From CAZHAX01 sp964530325 (GTDB taxonomy: Bacteria; Chloroflexota; Anaerolineae; B4-G1): a stretch of DNA of 62,364 nucleotides. This document shows, piece after piece, positions 1-8,875 of the stretch. The position numbers and the translations under genes are program-made. Within the stretch, counting starts at the first letter, position 1; every line of letters starts with the position of its first letter. Under the pieces are notes generated by a model, which ran no database searches, had not been told where the DNA came from, and worked only from the letters and a program-made list of their open reading frames with translations. The stretch is taken from assembly GCA_964530325.1 (NCBI GenBank), contig CAZHAX010000017.1:1-62364 (forward strand), given 5' to 3'.

Positions 1-569
1 GCCAGATCACCGTAGGCGACGACGCGAAAGAATCCTCCACATTCTGGATTGCCGGGCGGAGCCGGCATCGGCTGGCCTGCTCGCAATGCCAGCAAGCGCT
101 CGCGTTCTGTATCGCCCTGTTCCCAGTTGATCTTCCTCAGGAAAGTGATATCGTCCGCGACCACCTCGACGACCGTCTCGGTCTTCCCGCCGCTCATCCG
201 CCGTCTGCGCGCCCGCAGATTGCCGCCTATCAGAAGCTCCGATCCGGGCCGCAGGTATGGGTACGAAAGCAGCGCGGCGTCGTCGTAGGCGACGACGCGG
301 AGGAAGTCAGCCTGAGGTCGGCTCTCGTCTTCGCTGCGGCGCCCAGGCCGGTTGACCGCCAGGTAGAGCCGCAGGAAAGGCCTGTCGCTCCCTCCCACCT
401 TGTCGAAGTATGGCGGCTGGACGACGTTCCCCTTGAGCACTGTCAATGCCAGCCCATTCCGCTGATTGACGCCCAGGTAGAAGCGGAGGAAGGGAAGATC
501 GCTGCCCTCCACCAGGTCGAAGTACGGCTCCTGGCTCAGGTTCCCCTTGAGGATAACCGTATTGTGCAA
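1..569 (-). CDS. SSB-like OB-fold protein with duplicated modules, 3' end outside window
   Basis: The gene starts at a TTG (569) preceded by AAGGAGGAG and runs off the left edge, so about 189 codons are visible. The translation has the beta-strand pattern of single-stranded DNA-binding proteins: VILKGNLSQEPYF, FLRFYLGVNQ, ADFLRVVAYDDAALL, LRPGSELLIGGNLRAR, EVVADDITFL. The N-terminal half occurs twice in a row (residues about 4-35 and 41-72) and the C-terminal strand also twice (DFLRVVAY, later GFFRVVAY). The order N1-N2-C2-C1 suggests one OB fold inserted in another. The likely role is ssDNA binding. There is no similarity beyond the fold to the ssb at 12 kb. The TTG start and the SSB assignment are well supported; the nesting is inference because the C-terminus is cut off. 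Confidence 0.75.
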   Translation of the reverse strand, partial: MHNTVILKGNLSQEPYFDLVEGSDLPFLRFYLGVNQRNGLALTVLKGNVVQPPYFDKVGGSDRPFLRLYLAVNRPGRRSEDESRPQADFLRVVAYDDAALLSYPYLRPGSELLIGGNLRARRRRMSGGKTETVVEVVADDITFLRKINWEQGDTERERLLALRAGQPMPAPPGNPECGGFFRVVAYGDL

Positions 570-769
570 GACTCCTCCTTAGAGAGCCGGTGATGCGCCG
601 GCGGGAGGGTAGGGGTATGGCGTGTGGCGCACGGGATGAGGGTGGGCCAGGCTCTTGGCTCAATTGTTGTTTCGGGGAAGTGCGCTCCCCGCCCATTGGC
701 CACTCGCATACTCCGCCCAGCGCGAGCGGCCGCCGCGCCTGCCCGGGAAAGGCTGGCGGCGACTTACAC

Positions 770-799
770 AATATACCACACATTTGCTTCACATGTCAA
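770..799 (-). promoter_or_regulatory. Sigma-70-type promoter for the SSB-like gene
   Basis: On the minus strand TTGACA (794-799) is followed by an 18-base spacer and TATATT (770-775). Transcription would begin near 763 and give a leader of about 190 bases before the TTG start at 569. Confidence 0.6.
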
Positions 800-836
800 C
801 TGCGGTCCGAGCCTGCGGAGCAGGGTTCTGCCATCA

Positions 837-1221
837 GCCGTGGGGTTTAGCCCACGGCTGCGTGTGCTGAGGAATCGGCGCACGGGACGCGATGGTTCCG
901 GGCTGTAGGGGCCACCTGCCGGCTCCCCCCTGCCGGGACGAGGCCTGTCTGCCTCCCCGCTCCCCTCCGGGAGGGGGGGAGGGGTTCGGTCCAACGGCGC
1001 TACCCCTCCCCTGGCCCCTCCCCTGCGAGGGGAGGGGAGCGCGGCATCGTGTCCCAGCCCAGGGCTGAACCCCTGGGCTCAAGGCTCAACCCCGCTTCGC
1101 GGGCTGGGATCCGGGGGCCGCGGCGCAGGCGGCAGAGAACGGACACAAGGCCCGTCCCAACCTGCCGGCGTCCGCCAGGGAGCGGCTAAGGCAACGGGCC
1201 CGAGGCTTCAGCCTCGGGCCC
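837..1221. repeat. Cluster of perfect short palindromes in a gene-free spacer
   Basis: The spacer 800-1302 holds no convincing gene. It has four perfect hairpins: 837-858 (8-bp stem, loop GTTTAG), 1056-1079 (9-bp stem AGCCCAGGG, loop CTGAAC), 1091-1103 (5-bp stem) and 1196-1221 (11-bp stem GGGCCCGAGGC, loop TTCA). Between them lie G-rich/C-rich imperfect repeats (about 950-1040). The form 'X-TTCA/CTGAAC-X' resembles REP-like extragenic palindromes. No transposase is nearby. Confidence 0.7.
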
Positions 1222-1302
1222 ACAGAACAAAGCCCAGCGGGCTGGGGAAACGCCTGCAGGGGCGCTCTGCCCGATCAGCCCGCCTCTACCGCAGCGGAGT
1301 CT

Positions 1303-2907
1303 CTACTGCTCGGCCCCGCAGGCCGGGCACGTGCCCGCGCCCTTCGCCACCTCCGCCCTGCACTTCCTGCAGTAGACGAAGGGGCTTCTTCGCTTCAGGT
1401 AGACGTTGCCCGCCACCATCAGCGCGGCGATGGCCACCACCGTGTACCCAAACAGGTCGCCGTGGGCCGCGTAGAACGTCTCCCCCTGGGCGAACGACAG
1501 CCGCCCGAAGGCGATCTCCGGCGTGGAAATCCCGTTGACGATCCTGCCCCGGGGATCGACGATCACGCTCTGCTCGAAGTTCATCACGTGCACCACTGGA
1601 ATGCCCTGCTCCGCAGCCCTGTAAACCGCGTTCGTGACGAACTGCCAGGGCATCAAGAAAAGCTCGCTCACCTCGCCGGTGATGATGACGACGAAGTCCG
1701 CGCCGTCACGTACCAGCTGGCTCGTGGGCAGCGGGAACCCTCCCTCCAGGCAGAACAGCATACCCATCCGGCCCAGGTCGGTTTCGTAGACAGGCGCCTG
1801 CGGCAGAAGCGCAGCCTTCAGGTCCATGTCGGGCGGCAAGAGATCGTCCGGCAGCGAGATGAAGTGGTACCGGGGCGGGAAGTCTTTGCTCGTGCCATCC
1901 GGGTAGATGAGCGGCCCGGCGCCGGCCAAGTAGAGGCCGTAGTCGGCGGCCAGATAGGAGTACTCGGCCGCGCGCGGCCCCAGGTCGCTGGGATTGTCCG
2001 GGTTCGGGCCGGTCAGCCCGTAGCGGGCGCCGAACCCCCAGGGCGCCCACAGGACCAGGTCCGGCTCGTATTCCTCGATCGCCTGCACCGTCAGCTCCGC
2101 GTACTGCTCGCCCAGGGCCTCCCCTTCCTCGGGAGGCGCCTGGATGATCACCACCCGCACGGTGCCGGGGATCTCCTCCGTTCTGCCCAGCGACAGGCCG
2201 GCTATGAGAACCAGGCAGACGAGCAGCACGGCGATCGCCGGCTTGGAGACCCGCCGCGCCTCTCTGTAGTGCACCACCCCATAGGCGATGGCGCAGTTGA
2301 CCAGCACTATGAGGAAGGTCACGCCGTACATGCCGGTGAACGAGGCCAGCCGGAGCAGAGGCGCGTACTGCCACTGGGTCTTGGCGATGGAGAAGAAGCC
2401 CATCGCACCCAGGAATCGATAGACGATGGGGATGCTCAGCATCAGGAACTCTGTGGCCGTCCACAACACCGCCGGGATGATGATCTGGAACGCGCCGGGG
2501 AGGCTGCGCGAAAGATGGGCCACGTGCTCCGGCGGCGCCTCCTTGCTTCGCCAGCCCATCATCTCCGGGAACTCGCTCATGAAGCCGCTGAGGGCGATGG
2601 CCAGGACGCCGAGGGCGACGATGGGCCAGTACAGGGTGAGCACGGTGGGGTACCAGGAGGCAGGGGCGAACATGCCCAGGTAGTCGCCGACGATGAACGC
2701 AACCCAGGCGGCTATCGGGGCCAGGATGATGCCCCGGATGCGGTGCAGCGTGCGCGCTCTGTTCACGTCGCTCTCGTAGTAGAGCACGACCAGCCAGGGG
2801 ACGAAGGCGACCCAGGCCAGGAACCCCAGGTTGAAGGGAGGGAAGCTCGCGAGAAGGAGCACGGCGGATAGCACGGCCAGAGCGCACGTCGTTCTCTTGC
2901 TGAGCAT
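1303..2907 (-). CDS. Lnt-like membrane protein with degenerate CN-hydrolase domain and C-terminal zinc ribbon
   Basis: 534 aa. The start is the ATG at 2907, 8 bases after AGGAGG; a much longer reading frame upstream lacks such a site. About seven hydrophobic helices (residues 7-240) are followed by a nitrilase-fold domain (about 250-480), a last membrane helix and a zinc ribbon (CRKC...CPAC). This is the plan of apolipoprotein N-acyltransferase, which acylates lipoprotein N-termini in the membrane. The nucleophile is present (FCLEGGFP, Cys386), but the first catalytic Glu, normally in a WPE motif, is replaced (LWAPWG), and no clear Lys site is visible. It may be a non-acylating relative. It is transcribed divergently from the gene at 3206. 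Confidence 0.75.
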   Translation of the reverse strand: MLSKRTTCALAVLSAVLLLASFPPFNLGFLAWVAFVPWLVVLYYESDVNRARTLHRIRGIILAPIAAWVAFIVGDYLGMFAPASWYPTVLTLYWPIVALGVLAIALSGFMSEFPEMMGWRSKEAPPEHVAHLSRSLPGAFQIIIPAVLWTATEFLMLSIPIVYRFLGAMGFFSIAKTQWQYAPLLRLASFTGMYGVTFLIVLVNCAIAYGVVHYREARRVSKPAIAVLLVCLVLIAGLSLGRTEEIPGTVRVVIIQAPPEEGEALGEQYAELTVQAIEEYEPDLVLWAPWGFGARYGLTGPNPDNPSDLGPRAAEYSYLAADYGLYLAGAGPLIYPDGTSKDFPPRYHFISLPDDLLPPDMDLKAALLPQAPVYETDLGRMGMLFCLEGGFPLPTSQLVRDGADFVVIITGEVSELFLMPWQFVTNAVYRAAEQGIPVVHVMNFEQSVIVDPRGRIVNGISTPEIAFGRLSFAQGETFYAAHGDLFGYTVVAIAALMVAGNVYLKRRSPFVYCRKCRAEVAKGAGTCPACGAEQ

Positions 2908-2970
2908 GATGCCACCTCCTCGATGGCCTCGTCGAGCGGGGGGACCTCGGCGGGGCTCTTGGTCGCCTCC

Positions 2971-2999
2971 AGTATAGCATACGCGCGCGGGAGGGTCAA
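2971..2999 (-). promoter_or_regulatory. Promoter for the Lnt-like gene
   Basis: The minus strand reads TTGACC (2994-2999), 17 bases, TATACT (2971-2976). The leader to the ATG at 2907 is about 57 bases. Confidence 0.65.
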
Positions 3000-3119
3000 T
3001 GGGCAGGCATCGCAGCGTCGTTCCGCGGCAGCGATTCTCGACGCAGGCAACCTCCCCGTTGTAGATGAGGTTGGAAACCCTAAAGCTCCACGAGACCCTC
3101 AGGGCCTTCCCGGCCTGGT

Positions 3120-3149
3120 TTGACATCTCCCCCAGGTCGGTTGTATAAT
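3120..3149 (+). promoter_or_regulatory. Consensus promoter for the gene at 3206
   Basis: TTGACA (3120-3125), an 18-base spacer and TATAAT (3144-3149) match both sigma-70 hexamers exactly. The start point would be near 3156, 50 bases before the GTG at 3206. Confidence 0.75.
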
Positions 3150-3205
3150 CCCGCCACTGTGGCCGCCGGGCGCAGTACCTCGCTTCGCGAATAAGGAGGA
3201 GCATC

Positions 3206-3739
3206 GTGCGAAGGGGCAAGTGGGCTGACCTGTGCCGTGCCGTCGACCGGGCCTGGCTGCGCTTTGCCGGCTTCTTCTCCGAACGCCACCGCCTGGCCGC
3301 CGACCTGGTGGCGGCCGTCGAGAGGGGCGAGGGGGCCACGCTGCTCACCTGGCACTGCGACGAGACGGGCCAGCCGGATCGGAGCTTGGACGAGGTGCTC
3401 GCCGAGGTGGACGACGCTGTCCGCCACGCGCCGTCGCCGCTGGGGGCCGACGAGTTCCTCCTCCGCGTCGCCGTCTACGCCTGCATCCCGACGGATGGGA
3501 AGCGCAGCCGCTCGGAGAAGCCGGCCAAGCAGCTGCTGGAGATGCATACCGAGATGCTGGATCGCTATTACGACTGGCTGCGGGGCGACGGCCTGGAGCA
3601 GCTCAGGCAGCGGCTCGAGAAGCGCGTCCCCTGCCCAGAGAAGCCGTTCGTCGCCGTCGCCGTGCTGCCCCTGGGCGGCGCGGTCGCCGCGCTCCTCCGC
3701 GATGGGCCCTGGCAGCCGGCCAGCCCATGGCTGCGGTGA
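3206..3739 (+). CDS. Hypothetical soluble protein
   Basis: 177 aa from a GTG start 6 bases after AAGGAGG (3193-3199), behind a consensus promoter. The protein is mostly helical and charged, with a Trp/Arg-rich N-terminus, a central acidic stretch (SLDEVLAEVDDAV) and a Leu-rich C-terminus. There is no signal peptide and no family I recognise. It precedes the first beta-helix gene by about 70 bases and may be co-transcribed with it. The promoter, ribosome site and codon use support a real gene; its function is unknown. Confidence 0.6.
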   Translation: MRRGKWADLCRAVDRAWLRFAGFFSERHRLAADLVAAVERGEGATLLTWHCDETGQPDRSLDEVLAEVDDAVRHAPSPLGADEFLLRVAVYACIPTDGKRSRSEKPAKQLLEMHTEMLDRYYDWLRGDGLEQLRQRLEKRVPCPEKPFVAVAVLPLGGAVAALLRDGPWQPASPWLR

Positions 3740-3809
3740 ATCCCAGGCCTCGGGCGGGCAGCCCCAGCCCGTCGCATACGAACGGGTTCTTGCCATAGTA
3801 GGAGGTTCC

Positions 3810-4985
3810 TTGATCAACCGCCCTGCAAGGATAGTCTCTCTGGTCGCGCTCTCGCTGCTGCTGCTGGCGGCGACGCTTGCGCTCTTCGCGTCCCTCGTCA
3901 GCGCAGCGCCCGCCGGCCCCCAGGCGCTGTGCACGGTCAAAGCCGGCGGTGGCGGCACCTACACGACGATCGCCGGCGCGCTGGCAGATTCCACCTGCAA
4001 CCCGATCGAGATCTCGGCCGGAACGTACTACGAGAACGTGACCATCGACCGGGACGTGGTGATCAGCGGCGCCGGGGCCACCGGCACGATCGTCGACGGC
4101 AACGGCACGGTCACCAGCCAGCGGGTGATCTCGATCACACTGGACGAGCACGTCTCCATCTCCGATCTGACGATTCGGAACGGCCTGGCCATCACGCCGG
4201 CGCACGGTGGCGGGGGGATAATGTGCCAGGGCTATCTCACCCTGACGAACGTGATCCTCGCCAACAACACTGCCAGTGGTACAGAAGACAATGACATCGG
4301 CGGGGCGATCTCGCCCGGCGGCGTCGGCGACAGGAGGCTGGTGCTGGCCAGCTGCATACTGAGCCACAACACCGCACGGCGGGGAGGCGGCATCCTCTAC
4401 AACGGGACGCTCGTCATCAGCAACACCCTGGTCTACAGCAACAGCGCGTTCTCGGGGGGCGGACTCACCAACTACGGGCCGGCCAGCCTGACAAACGTCA
4501 CCTTCAGCGGCAACCATGCCTCCGGAGGCGGCGCCGCGATCAGGAATAGCGCGGGTCTATCGATGGTCAATTGCACCGTCGCCGACAACGCGGCGCCATA
4601 TGCCCTGTCCGGGGGCGGAACGATCACTGCAGCTAATACGCTCCTGGCCCGAAACGGTCTGGGCAACTGCAGCGTGTCCCTGGTGTCTCTGGGCAACAAC
4701 CTCGAGGACAGCGACGATTGTGGTCTGACCGACGCGTCCGATATCACCGAAACCGTGCCCCTGCTGGGCTCGCTCGCCGACAACGGCGGCTTCTCCTGGA
4801 CCCACGCGCTGAGGGGTGGCAGCCGTGGCATCGACGAGGGCGGCGCTGCACTCTGCCCGCCTGCCGACCAGCGGGGCGAAGCCCGCCCGATCGACGGGGA
4901 CGGCGACGGCCTGGCCGTCTGCGATATCGGCGCCTTCGAGTACTACCCGACCGTCTTCCTGCCCCTGGTGCTGCGCACCTACTAG
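3810..4985 (+). CDS. Secreted right-handed beta-helix protein with choice-of-anchor-Q-type end
   Basis: 391 aa from a TTG start right after TAGGAGG (3799-3805); no ATG fits. A signal peptide (residues 1-32, Leu-rich core, cleavage after VSAAPA) is followed by Asn/Gly-rich parallel beta-helix turns such as SNTLVYSNSAFSGGG. A terminal block ends in CDIGAFEY, the choice-of-anchor-Q signature, and the extreme C-terminus is VFLPLVLRTY. The same tail type ends the next two proteins, so it is probably a surface-retention signal of this lineage (inference). Unlike its neighbours it lacks the CSLREAI motif. Probable cell-surface carbohydrate-binding or adhesive protein; no catalytic residues can be assigned. 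Confidence 0.85.
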   Translation: MINRPARIVSLVALSLLLLAATLALFASLVSAAPAGPQALCTVKAGGGGTYTTIAGALADSTCNPIEISAGTYYENVTIDRDVVISGAGATGTIVDGNGTVTSQRVISITLDEHVSISDLTIRNGLAITPAHGGGGIMCQGYLTLTNVILANNTASGTEDNDIGGAISPGGVGDRRLVLASCILSHNTARRGGGILYNGTLVISNTLVYSNSAFSGGGLTNYGPASLTNVTFSGNHASGGGAAIRNSAGLSMVNCTVADNAAPYALSGGGTITAANTLLARNGLGNCSVSLVSLGNNLEDSDDCGLTDASDITETVPLLGSLADNGGFSWTHALRGGSRGIDEGGAALCPPADQRGEARPIDGDGDGLAVCDIGAFEYYPTVFLPLVLRTY

Positions 4986-5129
4986 CGAGAGGCACAAGCT
5001 ACTCGGGATGGCCCTGCCGGCTCGCTGCTGAACCGGCAGGGCGGGCCTGCCGGGCGCCTCACAACCTCACTCCGGCCCGCTGCTCCGCTTGGCAGCCCGG
5101 CGGCGCTCGGCAACAGAAGGAGGGACCTG

Positions 5130-6950
5130 ATGGAAACGAGAGTGAGAATGGTAAGGCCGCTGGCTGCGGTGGCCCTTGGCGCAGGGCTTGTGTTGGCCTG
5201 CCTCTGCCTGCTGAGCCCCGGTCCGGCGCAGGCTGCTGTCGCCGGCAACACGATTACCGTCGATACTACGGACGACGAGTACAACACCGGCAGCGGCTGC
5301 TCGCTGCGCGAGGCGATCCAGGCGGCCAATAGCGACACCGCCTTTGGCGGCTGCGCCGCCGGCAGCGGCGAGGATACGATCCTTCTACCTGCGGGCACCT
5401 ACGTGCTGACGCGTACCGGGGCCGCCGACGAGAACAGCAACGTCACCGGCGACCTGGACGTCTCCCACCCGCTGACGATCACCGGGGCCGGCGCGGACGT
5501 GACGATCATCGACGCCGCCGGCATCGACAGGGTGCTCGACGTGCGGGTCAGCGTCGATAGCGTCGTCATCTCCGGTGTGGTGATCAGCGGCGGCGTGGTC
5601 ACTGGGTATGGCGGCGGCATCCGGGACTACTACGCGGACTTGACCCTGGTCGATACCATCGTCCGCAACAACTCCTCCACCGGCTCCGGCGGAGGAGTGT
5701 ACGTCTATGGTGCCACCGCCACGTCTAGCGGCGGGCAGATCTTCAGCAATACAGCCAGCACCGGGGGCGGCCTGTTCACCAGCCTGGGCATCGCCCTGCT
5801 CGATGGCGGGGAAATCTACGGCAACACCGCCCAAAACGGCGGCGGTGCGTGCTTCGGGAGTGGTGGTGCCACCGTGAGCGGCACTCAGATCTACCGCAAC
5901 ACGGCCAGCAACGGGGGCGGCGGATTCAACCTCTCTTTCGGTGACGTGACGCTGGTCGGCGTGCAGATCTACAGCAACACGGCTGCTTCCCTCGGCGGAG
6001 GCATCCTGTCTCAAAGCAACTTCGTCACCTTCAGCAGCGGCCGGGTCTTCAGCAATACAGCCTCAGATGGCGGCGGCGTCTTCATCTCCAACGCCGCCAT
6101 GTTGAGTGCTGGGGAGATTGTGACCAACACCGCGACGACCAACAACGGCGGCGGAGTGGAGCTGTTCCCCGGGGCCGCCTTCACGCTCACGGCGGGTGGC
6201 CTGGTCGCCGGCAACACCTGCGCCGCGGATGGCGGCGGGCTGTACAACTATCAGGCCAGCGCCTGGATCGACGGCGGCTTGATACTGAGCAATATGGCGA
6301 CCAACGGCGGCGGTCTCTTCATCTATCAGGGGAGTGCCTCAGTGGAAAAGGGGCAGATCATCAGCAATACAGCGACGAGCTTCGGAGGCGGCGTCTACGT
6401 CAACAACAGTACGCTCTCGCTGGTCAATACGACAGTGAGCAGCAATAGGGCGCTCGGCTCCACCGGCGGAGGGTTGTACCACGGCTCTGGCACCACCGTG
6501 TTGACCTTCACCACGATCGCAGGGAACAGCGCAGCGTCCACTGGTGGCGGCATCGCCCCGGGTCCTGGCCTCGTCGTGGCACACAACACCATCGTGGCAT
6601 CCAACGGGCCGAGCAATTGTGGGGCTGCGATCACGTCGAACGACTACAACCTGGAGCACGGAAACAGCTGCGGCTTTGGCCAATCGCACGACCTGCCGGA
6701 CACCAATCCCCAGCTGGCCCCCCTGGCCTGCAACAAGGGTACGCTTATCCACCGCCTGGCCAAGACCAGCCCCGCCATCGACGCCGGCCTATGCGTGTCC
6801 GGAATCACTGCCGACCAGCGGTGCCGCACGCGCCCGGCCATCGGCAAGGCCGGCGGCGGCCTGACCTGCGACATCGGCGCCTACGAGTACCAGCTCGTCG
6901 ACGACCTGGGTCAGAAGGTGTACCTCCCGCTGGTGCTCCGCGACTACTAA
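5130..6950 (+). CDS. Secreted CSLREA-domain beta-helix protein, copy 1
   Basis: 606 aa; ATG 5 bases after GAAGGAGG. A signal peptide (residues 1-36, cleavage near AQAAVAG) is followed by the CSLREA domain (CSLREAIQAAN, about 57-67) with DTILLPAGTY. About 15 beta-helix rungs then repeat the pattern ISNTA-x-x-GGG-x-Y/F. A choice-of-anchor-Q block (CDIGAYEY) precedes the tail VYLPLVLRDY. No enzyme motif is visible. It is a paralogue of the next gene, with a similar leader, the same order and near-identical C-terminal DNA, so a tandem duplication produced the pair. Likely exported and retained at the surface. Confidence 0.9.
   Translation: METRVRMVRPLAAVALGAGLVLACLCLLSPGPAQAAVAGNTITVDTTDDEYNTGSGCSLREAIQAANSDTAFGGCAAGSGEDTILLPAGTYVLTRTGAADENSNVTGDLDVSHPLTITGAGADVTIIDAAGIDRVLDVRVSVDSVVISGVVISGGVVTGYGGGIRDYYADLTLVDTIVRNNSSTGSGGGVYVYGATATSSGGQIFSNTASTGGGLFTSLGIALLDGGEIYGNTAQNGGGACFGSGGATVSGTQIYRNTASNGGGGFNLSFGDVTLVGVQIYSNTAASLGGGILSQSNFVTFSSGRVFSNTASDGGGVFISNAAMLSAGEIVTNTATTNNGGGVELFPGAAFTLTAGGLVAGNTCAADGGGLYNYQASAWIDGGLILSNMATNGGGLFIYQGSASVEKGQIISNTATSFGGGVYVNNSTLSLVNTTVSSNRALGSTGGGLYHGSGTTVLTFTTIAGNSAASTGGGIAPGPGLVVAHNTIVASNGPSNCGAAITSNDYNLEHGNSCGFGQSHDLPDTNPQLAPLACNKGTLIHRLAKTSPAIDAGLCVSGITADQRCRTRPAIGKAGGGLTCDIGAYEYQLVDDLGQKVYLPLVLRDY
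6705..6790 (+). repeat. 86-bp perfect direct repeat shared by the two CSLREA genes (second copy 8653-8738)
   Basis: Positions 6705-6790 and 8653-8738 are identical over 86 bases and encode the same anchor-proximal peptide (NPQLAPLACNKGTLIHRLAK onward). Sequence on both sides diverges, including at silent sites, which suggests recent gene conversion or strong local selection. Confidence 0.9.
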
Positions 6951-7086
6951 CGAGGGTCACACGCTGCTCCAGATGGCTCTGCTGGCTGGCCACAGCCGCC
7001 GGGAGGGCGTCTTGGCGGGTGGCTCGCAGACTCACGCCAGCTCGCTGCCCGGCTCGGCCGGCCTCGGCAATGCAAGGAGGGACCTG

Positions 7087-8856
7087 ATGAAAGTGAGGTT
7101 CAGAATCGGAAGGCCGCTGGCTGCTGTGGCCCTGGCCGTGGGGCTGGCCCTGGCCTGCCTCTGCCTGCTGGACCGCGGCCCGGCGCACGCTGCCACCGCC
7201 GGGACCATCTACGTCGACACCACCGCGGATGAATGGTACACCGGCTCGGGCTGCTCGCTGCGCGAGGCGATCAGAGCGGCGAACATCGACGCCGCCGTGA
7301 GCGGCTGCAGCGCCGGCAGCGGTGCGGACACGATCTTACTCCCTGCCGGCGTCTACACGCTGACGATCGCCGGTTCCGGCGAGGACGCCTGCGCCAGCGG
7401 CGACCTGGACGTCACTGAGTCGCTGACCATCAGCGGCGCGGGCGCGGGGCAGACGATCGTCGACGCGGCCGGCATCGACCGGGTCCTCGATCTGCGCATG
7501 ATGACAGGGACGGTGGTCGTATCGGGGGTGACAATCATGGGCGGCGATGTGTCAGACGATGGCGGCGGCATCGCCAACTTGCACGCCGACCCTGCCTTGG
7601 TCAACACCGTCGTCACCAGCAACACCTGCACCGGCTCGGGTGGAGGGTTCTACGTCTACGAGGGGAGCGCTACACTGAGCGGCTCCCAGGTCTTCAGCAA
7701 CAGCGCCTCCAGTGGCGCTGGCCTCTTCGCCAGCTATGGCGGCGTCACGCTCTCCGGCGTGCGGGTCTACAGCAACACCGCGTCCGTCAATGGAGGCGGC
7801 GCCCAGTTCGGTCACGGCGGCGCCACGCTGATTGACGTGCAGATGTACGCCAACACAGCCGCCAATATCGGCGGCGGGCTGCTGCTCGGTTGGGGCGCTG
7901 TGACGCTCAGCGGTGTACAGATCTACAGCAACACGGCCACCGGCTCGGGCGGCGGCATGCTAGTCACTTCCGGGGGCAGCATCGTTCTGAGCAGCGGTCG
8001 GGTCTTCAGCAACAGCGCTGACTTCGGAGGCGGCGTCTACCTTCTCGGTGGCTCCATGTTGAGCCGGGGCGAGATAGTCAGAAACACCGCCACCAGCGGC
8101 GGCGGTGGGGTATGTGTCGCGAGCGGGTCCGCCTTGACCGTGACGGCGAGCGGCGTCGTCGCCGGCAACAACGGCGGCAGCGGCGGCGGTGTCGAGGTTG
8201 TGTCGGGGACCCTAACGCTGAGCGGCGGGCAGATCATCAGCAACAGCGCCGGAATCGGCGGCGGGCTGCACCTCATCGAGGGCAGTGCCTGGTCGAGCGG
8301 CGGGCAGATCATCAGTAACACCGCCGGCGATGGCGGCGGGCTGTGCAACTCTGGGGGCACGCTTACGCTCGTCAACACGACCGTCAGCGGCAACCGGGCC
8401 ACCTCAGGCGTGGGTGGCGGACTGTATAACTCCTCTGGCACCACCGTGATAACCTTCACCACCATCGCCGGGAACAGCAGTACGGGCGGAGGCGGCGGCA
8501 TCCAGAGCACCAGTGGAACCGCGGTGGTGCACAATACCATCGTTGCCTACAACACCTCGGCCAACTGCGCCGGCACGATCACGTCGAACGACTACAACCT
8601 GGAGCACGGCAACAGCTGCGGTTTCGGCCGGTCCCACGACATCGTTAACACTAATCCCCAGCTGGCCCCCCTGGCCTGCAACAAGGGTACGCTTATCCAC
8701 CGCCTGGCCAAGACCAGCCCCGCCATCGACGCCGGCCTGTGCGTGGCCGGAATCACAACCGATCAGAGGGGCGTGATCCGCTTCGCCCCCTGCGATATCG
8801 GCTCCTACGAGTACACCTCGCAGGTCTATCTGCCGCTGGTGGTGAGGGGTTATTAG
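7087..8856 (+). CDS. Secreted CSLREA-domain beta-helix protein, copy 2
   Basis: 589 aa. The start is the ATG at 7087, placed after GGAGGGACCTG exactly as in copy 1; an in-frame upstream extension is spacer. The signal peptide (GRPLAAVALAVGLALACLCL) differs little from copy 1. CSLREAIRAAN follows, then beta-helix rungs of the type FSNSA-x-x-GGG and ISNTAGDGGGLC. The end block CDIGSYEY precedes the tail VYLPLVVRGY. A 30-residue stretch present in copy 1 just before the tail is missing here (GVIRFAPCDIG), so the end block is shortened. Role as for copy 1: surface structure or binding, enzyme activity not evident. Confidence 0.9.
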   Translation: MKVRFRIGRPLAAVALAVGLALACLCLLDRGPAHAATAGTIYVDTTADEWYTGSGCSLREAIRAANIDAAVSGCSAGSGADTILLPAGVYTLTIAGSGEDACASGDLDVTESLTISGAGAGQTIVDAAGIDRVLDLRMMTGTVVVSGVTIMGGDVSDDGGGIANLHADPALVNTVVTSNTCTGSGGGFYVYEGSATLSGSQVFSNSASSGAGLFASYGGVTLSGVRVYSNTASVNGGGAQFGHGGATLIDVQMYANTAANIGGGLLLGWGAVTLSGVQIYSNTATGSGGGMLVTSGGSIVLSSGRVFSNSADFGGGVYLLGGSMLSRGEIVRNTATSGGGGVCVASGSALTVTASGVVAGNNGGSGGGVEVVSGTLTLSGGQIISNSAGIGGGLHLIEGSAWSSGGQIISNTAGDGGGLCNSGGTLTLVNTTVSGNRATSGVGGGLYNSSGTTVITFTTIAGNSSTGGGGGIQSTSGTAVVHNTIVAYNTSANCAGTITSNDYNLEHGNSCGFGRSHDIVNTNPQLAPLACNKGTLIHRLAKTSPAIDAGLCVAGITTDQRGVIRFAPCDIGSYEYTSQVYLPLVVRGY

Positions 8857-8875
8857 CAGGCCGAGCCTTCTGCGA

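Noticed and set aside
1462..2871. Long plus-strand open frame opposite the Lnt-like gene
   Set aside because: Antisense shadow of a conserved gene; Arg/Gln/His-rich composition and no ribosome site.
3237..3809. Upstream extension of the first beta-helix gene
   Set aside because: It overlaps the gene at 3206 in another frame and is Arg/Ser-rich; the signal peptide begins at the TTG 3810 behind GGAGG.
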